DNA of 64,000 nt from Congeria kusceri (GCA_027627225.1 CM051034.1:41707048-41771047), one strand, 5' to 3'. Counted from the first letter of the stretch, positions 48,403 through 60,408 are shown. Translations and numbers: made by a program. Notes: a model not told the origin generated them from the letters alone.

Positions 48403-49943
48403 ATGTTTTTACCTTATACCATAAATTATAATGTTTTGACCAGTTACGTTTTGGTCATGGTACGTTTTGACCAGATCCCGATAACGATAGTCGAACTCGG
48501 GTTTCAGCAATTAACAACGCAAACGATGCGGGTGATGAAATATTTAATACTGATAGCGAAGGTTTTTAATAAACTACAATAATGCGATAAGTAAAACAAG
48601 AGCATCCATCTACCTTCAATGACAAAGAATCACACTATGTTGGATTATATATAAATAAATAGAAATAACACATAGACAAAAGTATGCACACATTTTGTAA
48701 ATAATACATGCTTATATTGTGTACAAATAAATAAAATATCAAAACACCAAAATACATACGATGTCATCATCATGCAAGAATAGTAACGCGTTTGTATATG
48801 TATATTCCAAGACATGCGGCAAAGGTAACCCCTCCCCAATGGCCTACATTGATCTTGAAATGTTGAGACAGAAGTAGCAACACAATTCTGAATGAAAAAA
48901 TATTTGGTCTTTTTCATGCACATGTTGGAAAGGATAGTGCACAAATACTGATTTTGACTTATTTTCTGTTTAAGTTAAGAATAACTTAAGAATATTTTAT
49001 AAATATGAGCCCTGGCAGGAATGCATCGAGATTCATAATTGTCATTGGTACGGCATACTAGTATATTGAAGTACAATGTCAATGCAATACAGGTACAGTC
49101 ATGTTTACAGGCGGACGCTTATTTGATTGAAATAAATCGCTGTGGCAGTGTGAGAAACATTCTTTAAAAAAATTAACCATTTTATCACGAATTTTGTAAG
49201 TGTCTGGTTAGACGTGCTGTTTAGGGTACATGTATAACTATTTGGCAACATACGTACCAGCCATTTGCAAGACTTTGGTATTGAGTATAACGACTCTGGC
49301 AACACAGTTCTAGCATATTTGAGAAACACATGGTTATAAGATAGAGGTGCTTCACAGACAACGCGAAACCTGTCAAAAACTGTGTCTGACGGAATTTACA
49401 ACACATATTATACAAATGTAATGCTAGTTTGGCTATTTGTTTAATAAATACAAGAATTATTTGTGCAACAATTAGGTGTATGTTTCATGGTATACCAAAT
49501 AATTGAATAATTATCAATTATTTAACCGTGTATATGATGTTTTGAACGTTCGGTGTATATGTTACGAAGCATGGTGTCTGAACGTCGATGTAGAAGTTTT
49601 CCCCTAAAATGGCTCCAGTAGTGCTTGATACGGAGCAAATACAGACCGGACCTATACGATCGGTACAACAGTACACTAGTTATATACTGGAAACATTGGC
49701 GGATGTATAAGATAACTAAATACGGGACATTTAGAGCACTATGTATTGCACGTGCATGTAAAGGAAAAGGCTCCTTAGACCATACCGATATCATATTGTA
49801 CTTCATTGACCAATTAATATGGCTATTTTATGGTCAAAACTATCTACTTAGTTCATCATTTATAATATATCAACAATATAGCACCAAATATTGTTATCAT
49901 TTATCATACATGTATATTTATAGCTGTGTGAATGTATGTATGT
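48403..49943. other. no gene; 3' flank of the TRIM-KH-macro gene
   Basis: AT-rich. Any 3' untranslated region of the minus-strand gene would lie at its right-hand edge; I see no convincing AATAAA on that strand close to the stop. Confidence 0.4.
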
Positions 49944-52900
49944 CTACATCAGCAAAAGACCCCTAGTTTCTGTAGCGATGTTATGTTGTTGTAGCGAAAT
50001 ATGTGCATTGGCAGTAATTAGAATGTCCTCCTCTGTGTATGCCGTTTGAAGTGCTGCAATAAAATGCCGGGAGGTGTCCGCCTCGACGTCACACAGGTAT
50101 ATCTCCCTCACGGCGCCATGCGGCTCGCGGGTCATGAACGCCTTCACCGACTGCACCGTCACTTCCGTCGAGACTTCCACCGGAACTTTGTAAGCCCCAG
50201 ATCCCAGCGCCGGCATTGCAACGGATGATATCCCCCTTGACGACGCCTCCGTAAGCGCCTTAGTTACAGCGGATGAGAGCTTAGCCTTTGCTATTTCCGG
50301 CCCTTGACTCCACTTGCACGAGACGGCGTGCATGATGGCAGCGAATGGCAGGCTTCCGGCCCCTGAACAGAAGACGTCCCCCGGATGTAGGGCCCCGTGT
50401 TGATGCACCTGACTCGTGCACTCGTCTTGAATTATAGGACCGCCTGTGCAGAATGAAAATGTTTATTTTAATCACAACTTAACATGATCGTTATTAATGC
50501 TTATATTATTAAATACGTTAACTTAACTTTATTTAGGAATATTGTATCTTACAACTATTAATATATACGCAGATTTTAAGCATCTATGATTACCTTTGTA
50601 ACACTAATCGGACGGAAGAGTTTTGTTTCTGATATTACCGACCGTGGAAAAGCGTGACTCAGTTAATCGCTGCCTGGGTCTATATTCATCAAATGTGGCG
50701 CGTCGTGAGAAAACCGGACTTAATGCATGTGCGTAAAGTGTCATCCCGGATCAGCCTGTGCAGTCCGCACAGGCTGATCCAGGACGGCACTCTCCGCCTA
50801 AAGTGGATTTATGGTTAGAAGAGACTTCCTTGAAACAGAAAATACCATAAAAGCGGAAAGTGCCGTCCCGGACTGCACAGGCTAATCCGGGACGACACTT
50901 TACGCAAATGCATTAAGACCGGTTTTCTCACGACGCCCCTCAAATATTTTTTGACTTTTAAAGAATTTATTTAGACCCAAGAAAAGAAAATTGCGTGTGT
51001 TTTCGCAAATATTATAGTACAAATGACGCTTATGTTATTAACAAATTGTTCCAAAACAGAATGCTATAGTACGAGTTGGTGAATACCAAGAAAGAACAAT
51101 TAACAACGTTGTTAGAACACAACAGTTTCAAGAATACATGTATTCTTGATTTTTAAATGCATACTGTAATGGATGTTTTATAAAAGTCTAAGAATAGATT
51201 GGTGAATACGGGCCGTCAGCAAGCATTTATAAAGAACTCACCCGCGTTAACCAATGCCTTGGCAAGACCGCCTGTGTGTTTAAGCTTCTCGTCTGCTGGA
51301 CTGACGACCGCCTCTACGGGCAAGGCAATAATGTTGCCAGTGACGACGTAAATAATGACGTCATCACCGGCGAAACACACCGCGCCGACGGCAGTTTCGG
51401 CTGTATTAGTCAACAGATGCATTGATGCACACTGTGGTCCTTTCGTTGACACGGCGCCCTCTACATTTTCATCGAATCTACAAAGATAATATGTGTTATT
51501 ATGTAACCGCAGTAAAGAAATTAAAGCTAGTTATCAAACCATACATACGTTGCAGTGTGTGTAAGGGATAATGGATATGGTGTCCTTCTAGCGATCGGGA
51601 GATCGTTAGTTCGTTCCCTACCTTCGATCGAATGATATTTCTCACAAGACACAAAGTAGTTTATTTCCCAAGAAAACGGACTCGAAAGTGTCTCAATAAT
51701 CCTGTGGCTTTAGACAAAATCGATAGAAATAGGTTTAAACGAAGCTAAACAATACAACATGTTTAATGCATTGTAATTCCCATTCTGTACCTTCTTGTTA
51801 TATGTAGGGCAAGACTAATACTATGGGACAAATTAATTCCTGATCTATTTTAATTTGGTAGTTGTATCCTGCAATCGACTAAAGTTGTATTTCTTGTTGC
51901 GGCGTACCGGTGGGGTAGCGGTATTAAAGTACTTCTACATTGGTTCTTGTTCGGGTTCACAAAATAAGCGAAGAATTTGCTAGTTCGTTAGTTACCATAA
52001 ACTATAATGAAGTGGAAAACTACGTGGTATAGGTGCAAGTTAAATAACAATGCCACTGTAAGTAGATGTTAACAGAAACACGCGCGACTTCTTTTAAAGA
52101 ACTAAATAAAGTTATATCTACATTAAGCCGTCGGAAATGAATATTAACACAATTTCACAAGCAATATTTTTTACAATCAGTTCGCTATTGACAATGAATT
52201 CTATTATTGTATACACAAGGAAACCGACCTATAAGACCATCGGTAAATTGTAACTACCCGTATTTGGTAAATATTGTACTCTAACCTAGTCTCGTCGTCG
52301 CTATCGTCTTCATCCGCCGAGTCGAACCTGTCCTGACCGTCACTCTGACGTGCAGCGATCTTGCGTACCAGGCGCTCCACCTGGCGGCAGGCCACCGCCA
52401 GACCGACACCGACACCCCGCACCACCAGGCTCGCACCCCTGACCTCTATCCATACAGCGAACTGGGACAGTGAGGCCTTGATCTTGTCCAGGGTTGCAAC
52501 GTGCTTCGCTACCATGGTAACCAAGTTGTCCGGGTACGTCAAACGGACCGTTTTGACGACGTTGTCGGCGAGGAACCTCCGCACCATGCTGCTGACGTCA
52601 TCCAGCACTGGAGAGCACGTGGCGCACACCAGCATCTCGTCTTTGTTAGGTTCAGCGCTCAGCCATGCCTAAACAAGTATTTGAAACCGAACTGTCAACA
52701 GAGTATGATTAAAATAGCTTATTATATCATTATCTACAAACTGAACTGAATTGTTTAAAAGAAGAATGACTTAAAAAATATTGCACACACATAAGAAGTG
52801 CTTACTTTGTTTTCTTCGTCTGCGTTTCGTAGTTTTATTATAAGTAAAAATTATTTTGAACTTGAAGGTCATTAATTCATTCACAATTCGAAGCAAAGTA

Positions 52901-55670
52901 TTCCACTAAAGCGGGATTAGTGTTTTTATGAAACTTTATTTCTGCGTGTATATGTATCAACTTAAATCTATACCATAAGGATATAAACTAAAATACAATT
53001 GACAGTGTGCAAAATTATTTGTTGATGTTTAACTTACCATGTCATAAAACCGACCGGTCACCATCTCACGAAAGGCTATGAGTTTATCAGACTCGACCAC
53101 ATTCCTGGATTCTTTCCTGAACTTCACCACCCTCTGTTCGACGGACTGCTCTAACGTCTCCAAGCACCGCTTCGCCTGCTCCTCGCTTCTACTAGACACA
53201 ACGAGATCACCGCCCTCAATGCACCAAAAGCACCCCAGGTTCCGTAGTCCTAGCTTCGCTTTGGCAGTGTTGGCTATGTGGGCGGAGGACAGAGCTTGGC
53301 GCACCGCGGGTGGTACGCTTTTCCTCAACGTGGCCATCATTTCTGTGGGTCCATCATGTGCACCTTCAGTATTTCTGTCGCAAATGATTTCGTTCGTTTT
53401 GCATGTAGAGTATACAACATCATGGCCATGATTTTGAATGCTTGAGTATTTGGCATCTTTGTCTGAGATCGGTTTAGTGTTTGCTGTAGCATCACCGCTT
53501 GGCAGTGTGCTGGCTGTGTTGCCATTGACTACTTTCTTGTACGTCACACTACTTGTGTCTCCAGTGCCCGCATCGCATTTGTGTGAAAGGCTTGATTCAG
53601 GCTGGCAATGTAAGGTCAAAGAATGGAAGACATTCAGTAGCGAAGATCCGTCCATGTAAACTAGAGATTCATTTCCCCCACTCTCTTGTCGAAGAGTACT
53701 CAAAGTTGGCGGAGATTCGTTGAAACCTGGAAGTAAATATTTGAAGAACTTGAGAAATAGATCTTATTAACAGAACTTACAGAACACAGCGTGTCCGTTG
53801 CTTTGGCGGTTGATTCATATCGTTAGCGATTTATTATGATTGCTGTTCAGTACAACTTAAACTCCATGTTCATGGTTTTGTTTCCACATAACGGTATATA
53901 GCGGCATTTTCATTTAAAATTTCTTTTACATATTTGTAACTTATAATTATGTTGCTACAGTCGACTAAAGTTTTGCCTAAAAGGGACTATGTCTACGCAA
54001 AAGGACGCAAGGGGCAATATATTTTGTATAGATCTACAACAAAATCGACATTCGCATTTGCTTCTACATGTTGTATGTGTCTTAGTTGGAATATGGTGTA
54101 CATTTTATTTTGAATGTGCGAATTTTATGAACATATTTTTTTCTTCAAAATGACATGGATTCTATCATAAATCAACAAATGTTATTATCATCTTTTTCGC
54201 CAACCTAGAGTACCCGGTATTTGCATAAATAGGTTTCTGGGCCCTATTCACTAAGCGCCATAGGGAAAACTTAAATAAATATCTTCAATTCATACATTTT
54301 CTTTAAGTCTCTGTTTTATGTTTAGGTGTTTTTAGTTTGTACAACACAATGTTTTGAAGTAGTAACAGGTGCTTAGAAGTTTAAGTATTTTTCACTTTAT
54401 GAACAAAATCATTGGATTTCACATAGAAAGATTGATTTGAAATTTTTCACTTAAGTGCAACTTAAGTTAAGATTTCCCTTAGCAGCTTTGTGGATACCAG
54501 CCCAGGTTGATATTTACCGGGTATGTAGGTCTCCACGGTGCCCAGGGCTCCAACAATTGTCCGGAAATCCTCCGTGGTACAGGCCATCGAGTACCGCACG
54601 TAGCGGTCCCTGGTGCCAGACAGTTGTTCCTCCAGCTCTTCCAGTTGCTTCATTGCTGCAAAGCCAGACTGGATCCTTTGTGCGATGTCTCCACGTATTT
54701 GGCCATTGGCCTGCTGCTTCCATGCCTCCAGACGAGAAATGATCGAATCAAAACTCGCCTTTATTTCATTCAGCTCACGTGTAAGTGTATCTGAGTATTG
54801 TTTCAGTTTTTCAAGTTGGTTCTCTTTGGCATTACCTAGCACATTCATGTATGATGCATATAGTTCTTGAACGCGTTGATGGAGGAATTCTATAATGCTA
54901 CTGCGGTCTCGTGCAACGTTGGCGCATATATGTCTAATACTGTTACCCTCAGATCCGTCTTGTATTCTTCCTAACTCTTCGTATATTTTATCTTCGCATG
55001 ACTTCAACGCGTCCGTCAAGCTCTCGCACGTATGACCGCGATGTTCCTCCGCAAGACATTTGCTGCACACCACAGTCCGACATCCCCGACAGAACTGCAC
55101 GACATCCTGCGTCGCGTGGCCTGGTTGACTGCATTTTGCATATACTCTGGCTCTCTTGTCGCCACTTCCGTTCTGGTTCGCAGTCCCATTCATAAGTGCC
55201 ACTACGCGTACATGGCTGTTGCCCGGAGTTTTGTTTTCAGTGTTTAAGTTGCGAACAGTGTGTTGCCGCGTGTCTTTCTGTTTCTTATGTGCTGCCACGC
55301 ACGTTTCACACATTGACTTAGTGCACGTGTCACAAAAGGACACCACGTGGTCCTCCTCGCAGAACACGCACAATGGCGTTTCAACTGAATGTGTGTTCGT
55401 CTCTTTGGAAAGCAGGTCAAGTAGGTCACAGTGCGTCCTTGACTTTGGTATACTTGTTACATCGGTTCCGTTTATTGTATGTTCTTGACGACACTGGGGA
55501 CAACACACGGTGGACGTCGTCATGATTCTCGCTAGGCATCGCGTGCAGTACGTGTGTTGACATGGCAACTGGCGGGGAATTTGCTCCGCTTTGTTATAGT
55601 ACTCGTTACAGACATCACATTCCAGCATGGACAGAAGGTTCGGGTTAGCACCTGCGCCCGCTGGCATCAT
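49944..55670 (-). CDS. TRIM (RING-Bbox-Bbox-coiled coil) fused to KH-like segments and a macro domain, 5 coding exons, 986 aa
   Basis: Coding exons on the minus strand are 55670-54518, 53726-53038, 52668-52286, 51477-51242 and 50443-49944. They sum to 2961 nt, with phases 1,0,2,1, GT/AG at every junction, and end in TAG. The RING finger is C3HC4: C18, C21, C37, H39, C42, C45, C57, C60. B-box 1 uses C101, C104, C113, C116, C121, C124, H128, H137; B-box 2 uses C180 to H213. A coiled coil spans about 225-350. A polar linker covers about 386-505. KH-like segments resembling those of PARP14 and DTX3L cover about 505-614 and 620-720 (for example EVRGASLVVRG), followed by an acidic stretch near 730-742. 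A macro domain covers about 778-955 (LKHTGGLAKALVNAGGP, LHPGDVF, MPALGSGAY). There is no ART catalytic domain and no signal peptide. RING/B-box proteins of this type are usually E3 ubiquitin ligases; macro domains bind or hydrolyse ADP-ribose. A pyrimidine-rich CAG just before the start ATG suggests an untranslated upstream exon. A role in immune or ADP-ribose signalling is inference. Confidence 0.88.
50691..50945. mobile_element. family A element in the last intron of the TRIM-KH-macro gene
   Basis: A well-preserved copy, GGCGCGTCGTGAGAAAACCG to CGGTTTTCTCACGACGCCCC, with inverted arms GGATCAGCCTGTGCAGTCCG and GACTGCACAGGCTAATCCGG. It sits between the two macro-domain exons. Confidence 0.88.
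51545..51760 (+). mobile_element. family I SINE, copy 2, in intron 3 of the TRIM-KH-macro gene
   Basis: Carries GGATAATGGATATGGTGTCC and AGCGATCGGGAGATCG, then AAGAAAACGGACTCGAAAGT and ATTTAAC-like AGGTTTAAACGAAGC. It matches the reverse of 44398-44575 but its B box is degraded (TTAGTTCGTTCCC). Confidence 0.7.
54239..54503. mobile_element. family G MITE next to a splice donor
   Basis: GGGCCCTATTCACTAAGCGC.. GGAAAACTTAA faces TTAAGATTTCCCTTAGCAGC.. GGATACCAGCCC, imperfect ~35-bp TIRs. The right edge is only about 13 bp from the exon 1 donor of the TRIM-KH-macro gene (GT at 54517-54516). Confidence 0.75.
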
Positions 55671-55697
55671 TCTGAGCAAAGAGAAATCACAATCCAA

Positions 55698-56504
55698 TCA
55701 CTTATTGTACACTGAAATGCGAAGCGCTGTTAAGTTCAATATTAAGGCACGTGATACAAAATCAAATCGTTCTGAACTTGAACTATTTCTGCATTTATAA
55801 TTCCTACAGTTCATGTTAATACGGTAACATAGCTTTAAGATGGCTATTGAATTACTCATGTCGTTTAAAAGTATATGCTTCTACTAGTGTATTCTTCAGT
55901 ACATTAATGAACAATTCTACCCAAACTGGAAAAACTATCCGATTGGTTATATCTACACATTTATATATATACTTTCCACAATTATATCGCCGTGTGTGTT
56001 AGGTATATTTTTGATCACGTATTTGTCAGGTATAAGGTCTGTCCAGACACCAAACATATTTTGATTTCAGGTATGTTATTTTCGCACTTTAGTCGCAATT
56101 ATGTGTTACATTTAATTATAAACGTGATCTCATAGCTGAAGTTTGCATAGCTCACTCTATTTAAAAAAAAAATACTGACTTCGTAAATACACCACACCCT
56201 ATGTAAAAAGTGACACTGCTTACATATGTGCTTATGTTTTATTTTAAGATGACCCCGTAAACGATGAAACATAGCCGCAAACATTCTTCATTGATAAAGA
56301 TAATACTATTATATCGTTTTCAAGGACAGATTTAATTATTTCGCTTTAATGTCCATTATGTGACGATCACCGTCGTCTTACGATATTCCCGAGTGGTGGG
56401 TTCAGAGTTTACACATTTTTTAATGTCTGATTTTGTTAGGTTTTATACACATGAATTGCTTACTTGTCTGGGTCAAGTGACCGGCTAAGGCAACGGTCTC
56501 ACTA
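55698..56504. other. upstream region of the TRIM-KH-macro gene, no coding seen
   Basis: AT-rich. It should contain the promoter and probably a non-coding first exon, since the start ATG follows a splice-acceptor-like TTTCTCTTTGCTCAG. I cannot place them. Confidence 0.4.
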
Positions 56505-56668
56505 AAAAGGTTAGGTAGGGTCGGGATTGAATTTTTTTAAAGACACATTTCGGTCAAAAACATCGCAAAATATATAAAATCTGACAAATGTGGATTTCAC
56601 GGAAAACAATCGTCGCTAAAAACTTTCGCTAGGTAGGGTCGGGTTGCCCGAAACACATACATTTTTTA
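56505..56668. mobile_element. family F MITE, short derivative
   Basis: GGTTAGGTAGGGTCGGGATT at the left and GGTAGGGTCGGGTTGCCCGA then AACACATACATTTTTT at the right echo the subterminal and terminal sequences of 3965-4275. Confidence 0.55.
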
Positions 56669-56779
56669 GGCCTAAGTTGACTAGGCCTAAGCAAACAAAT
56701 TATAAACCAGTCTGTTTCCCAGCTTCTTTCATAATAGTTTACAAAAGGGCAGGTAATCCGGACCGATTATAAATCACGC

Positions 56780-56937
56780 TGGGTACACAGCTCTCTGGGT
56801 ACCCATGCGATTCTAAAAATAACTCTATCTTACGGACATTCCGGAGATAGTCGATGTATCACGATTGGGTACACAGGCGATTCTAAAAATAAATCTATCT
56901 TACGGAGCATTCCGGAGATAGTCGATGTATCACGATT
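56780..56937. repeat. tandem duplication, unit about 77 bp
   Basis: GCGATTCTAAAAATAACTCT, ATTCCGGAGATAGTCGATGT and ATCACGATTGGGTACACAG occur twice in order, with one extra base and a substitution in the second copy. Confidence 0.88.
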
Positions 56938-57589
56938 GATTATAAACATTCGTCATGACTCGTGTATTCTCGTTATTCTTCGAAGACACAAACCTCAACA
57001 CTGTTCTATATCGCTCGTGAAACATTAGAATCAGTATTGAACCATGTGGCATACTCCTGTATTCGATATTCAGATACTTTTCGTTAAAATCGGAATAACG
57101 TTTTCAAGTTTTCACGTACATTTGTGAACATTTCTGGAAAATTAACATTTCTGGAAAATTAAAATCTCATGCAGAAGTATGCCATCATACATCTGCATCA
57201 AAATGATGCCATGATAAATATCGGTTAACTTTGGCCCATTCGCCACTAACCGTAAATCTAATCGATCTGATCCGAAACAGACATTATTTTCGCGAACTTA
57301 ACATTACTTATTGAATTTTGAGTTATTTTCAATTAAATGTGTAAAATAAATGCTAATTGGGGTTTAACGATGAAGTAAAAATGTAGTTTGAACACAAAAC
57401 AAGTGTGTGTGTATTTCGAAGTTTATGAGGTCGTTCCGCGCCTGAGGCTGCATTATGTGAGGACCCGGAGTGTGTCCCAGCACTCCTACCTAATTAATTT
57501 ACTAGAGACTCACGAAAGTTGGGACGAATTTTAATCATAGCTGCAATTTGCAGCTATTTATTTTTTACTGACAGATATTTAATTTTGGT

Positions 57590-57750
57590 GTGTCTTGTGC
57601 TGTGGGGGGAAACCGGAGTACCCGGAGGAAACCCCACCTGTCCGGTATGGTGACCACCAACCAACCTCACATGCGCCGGGAGTGGGAAGCGAACCTGGGC
57701 CGCCTAGGTGAGAAGCGCGTGTACCAACCACTGCGCTAGCCAGACAGCCT
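57590..57750 (-). mobile_element. tRNA-derived SINE with GGAGTACCCGGAGGAAACC core
   Basis: On the minus strand the head reads GGCTAGCGCAGTGGTTGGTA and CCAGGTTCGCTTCCC. The tail on the plus strand is GGAAACCGGAGTACCCGGAG, a core shared by SINEs in many invertebrates. Frames across it are not genes. Confidence 0.75.
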
Positions 57751-58099
57751 AAAAAAAACAAGGTTCACTGGCACGTGGATGACCTTCAAATGACGTAAAT
57801 GTTGGGAATTTCTGTTTACATTCAATAATGAATTTTTCGCGATAGGTCCGGTGTATTTCATAACACGAAAGTTAAAATACTTATAAATAAACGTCCAAGA
57901 AGTATTATTATTGAACATAATTATTCGTATATAAAAACATATCTGCGTGAATGAGATACGTGCTCATCGCTGTGTAATAACATTCATTCACATTTAAAAG
58001 TTGGTAAAGGTGTCAGTCGAGATGGGTGGAGAGCGAGACATCGGGTGATCGAGTTCGTTGTTCCGTTGGAAAATTTAAAATACTATTCATTGTGTAAAC

Positions 58100-58306
58100 T
58101 TGGGTGTTCCACTGAGGAATTTTGACGAGATCTACCGCTGTACAAATCATCTGAAAGTTACGTATAGGCGAACTGGTGAGGATGGTCTAAGAGACACCTT
58201 ATCTAAAAACAGTGACAGTTTACCAAGAGTCACAAGCTTCAAGAAGATTCTTGAAGGAAGTCATCCCAAAGATTTGTCAGTTTTTTTGAAACTCTTGTTA
58301 ACCTAA
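58100..58306 (+). other. unassigned 68-codon reading frame, possible gene fragment
   Basis: The frame reads NFDEIYRCTNHLKVTYRR, then TGEDGLRDTLSKNSD, then SFKKILEGSHPKDLSVFLK, and ends TAA. Codon content looks more protein-like than surrounding DNA. No family is recognised. An acceptor-like TTCCACTGAG lies at its start, so it could be a terminal exon or a pseudogene piece. No upstream exon was identified. Confidence 0.2.
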
Positions 58307-59117
58307 TGTAATAGAAATGTCAAGTGATTTTTTTAAACACACAATTCAAAAAATATATATATTATTTTTCTGTATTTTCTAACCATGGATATCTAAACCC
58401 CAGCTAGTTGCTTTTTTTTATTTACTCAAAGCACTATTTCTTAAACATTAATGCAAACATTATTCATTTCAAATGCTATTAGATTATAATTCGAAAAAAC
58501 AACAACTTTATTTTAACATCAAAGAAAAAGATTTGCTTTTTATTATTTGCTTTTAATAATCTTCAGTTTTTATAGCGTAGGATTGCTTCATTCCAAATGA
58601 TTTACCTTGAGATTTTTGTGGTGAACCTGTGTCAAGTTACACCTTTTCCCTCTCAGATAAGGTAATATTGTATTTTGGTTTTACTGATCTTGGCATACTA
58701 TCAAATAAAGTAAAAAAGAAGGGAATTGGTGTTTGGCGTTTTTTTACTGTTATGAAATCTGTTGTTTTTTACCCTATGCGTAGCCATTTTAAGGTCATAA
58801 GTATTTTTGGTCAACTTAAGTATTGACGGTTTTTTAATACTTTTTCAATGCATACATTTTAATGTATCAAATAAAGCTATTCAGAAATAAATGAAATACA
58901 TTTCGACAATATGTCAGTCATTTTTGTAAATGTACCCCATAGAAATTTTAGGTTGAAATAGACAAATGAAGGGTGATAACAAAAATCGCATTTTTGTCAA
59001 AACGTGTGGTTAGATTTTGTATATATTTCACAGTTTAGTCTCAAAATACATTTCATGATTAAAAATAAGAAGAATGTCAAGGTTGTAAAAAAGTCCCATT
59101 AGGGGCTTTCTACTTAA

Positions 59118-60408
59118 ATAGTGTTCTAACATAATACTCGCTAATTGTTCTATAGACAAAGAACAAAATTATCGTTGTTAAACTACCTAATAAACAACGC
59201 AAAAAGAAATCCGGATTCTTAGCGGAGCATAGTAAAAACTAGTTTCAATTACAATTGCACAAATATATGTCTAATCATGTTAGAATCAAAATAATGTTCG
59301 CATTATCGTCGTTTATTGGCAATAAACAACTCTCATCGGCTATAAAACAACTCGGGCTGACGCCCTTGCAGGGCTGGTGCTGGCTGAAAATTTTCTTAAG
59401 CCAATTTTTCGCGAGATTGGATTTGCTTATTCGCGTGGTTACAATTAATAAATCAGGTAACATTGTTTTGCTACATAAATATGAATAAACCATTAATGTA
59501 CATATTAAATCACATTAATAGAAATAAAATAAACAAATCAATAAATGAGGTTAACAACAAGATCTTTCATACATAAATAGCATATTTATTTTCATTTAAT
59601 TTTAAAGAATACATCAAAAGTTAAAGAAAGTCACTGGTCTGCTGCATATAAATGTCTAATGCACAGGAAATGAAGTATTGTTCTGTAAGCACTGAAATAT
59701 ATTTATATACCCTCACATCTATGCTACACAAGTCTTTAATCGTCATAACTGAGCATTAAATTACAACAATACATGACAGAATAGATACCGACTTTGTGTA
59801 AAAACATTTACCTTTGACGCTTTGCTAATTTACTCCATTTTTATAATACAGAACAGATAGTGATACCGACTTTGTGTAAAAACATTTACCTTTGACGCTT
59901 TGCTAATTAACTCCATTTTTATAATCCCTCCTTTAGTCCTCTCATTAATCCATAACAACTTTCATTACAAGTTGATTCAGTCGCCGCCTGTGTGACAATC
60001 AACCACAATCGGGAGCAATTAAAATACAAACGGTCGACCATAAACATCGTTTTCACAAGAGCCATTTTTCCCACTTGACACCAATTAACACCACATGAGG
60101 TTAATCGTGACTGTGTCGTATCGATTTATTACTCGTGTTATCAGCTGAAACTATTTACTCTGTAAACCAGTCTCAGCAGATCTCGCTCTCGCGGGACTTG
60201 GCTACTTTCGTTTTCTTTGTTTTGAAATGTAGTTTTTCCAAAGTTGGGGGTTTTGGGGTGATTGTGCCAATTGAGATTTTATTGAGCCACTTTCTGAATT
60301 ATTTCGCCAATGGCTCAAATGGCGATCGCCAGCGCGAGCCTGCCCTCGTGTTTTAATTCCTACGCACCAGAACTCCAAATCGTTGTTTATTAGCCGATAA
60401 ACAACGAT
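59118..60408 (+). mobile_element. family D element interrupted by a ~970-bp insertion
   Basis: The left half (TCTATAGACAAAGAACAAAA.. CGTCGTTTATTGGCAATAAA.. ACTCGGGCTGACGCCCTTGC) and right half (CCCTCGTGTTTTAATTCCTA.. TTATTAGCCGATAAACAACG) equal the uninterrupted copy at 39671-39993. The gap between them is foreign DNA. Confidence 0.72.
59373..60345. mobile_element. insert inside the family D copy, diverged TIRs
   Basis: Left GGCTGGTGCTGGCTGAAAAT.. TTAAGCCAATTTTTCGCG and right CGCCAATGGCTCAAATGGCG.. GCCAGCGCGAGCC are imperfect inverted repeats. GCCCT borders both sides. A 59-bp direct duplication (GATACCGACTTTGTGTAAAA) lies at about 59787 and 59860. Confidence 0.5.

Noticed and set aside
52361..52749. 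Plus-strand frames of 82-103 codons
   Set aside because: Antisense shadows of the minus-strand KH-like exon, which has matching splice sites and homology.
54462..54515. Continuation of the TRIM exon past GGTAAA as coding
   Set aside because: A donor (G|GTAAAT) gives the right phase to join the next exon; the extra codons lie in or beside the MITE end.
54455..55488. Several plus-strand frames of 65-110 codons
   Set aside because: Antisense shadows of the RING/B-box/coiled-coil exon.
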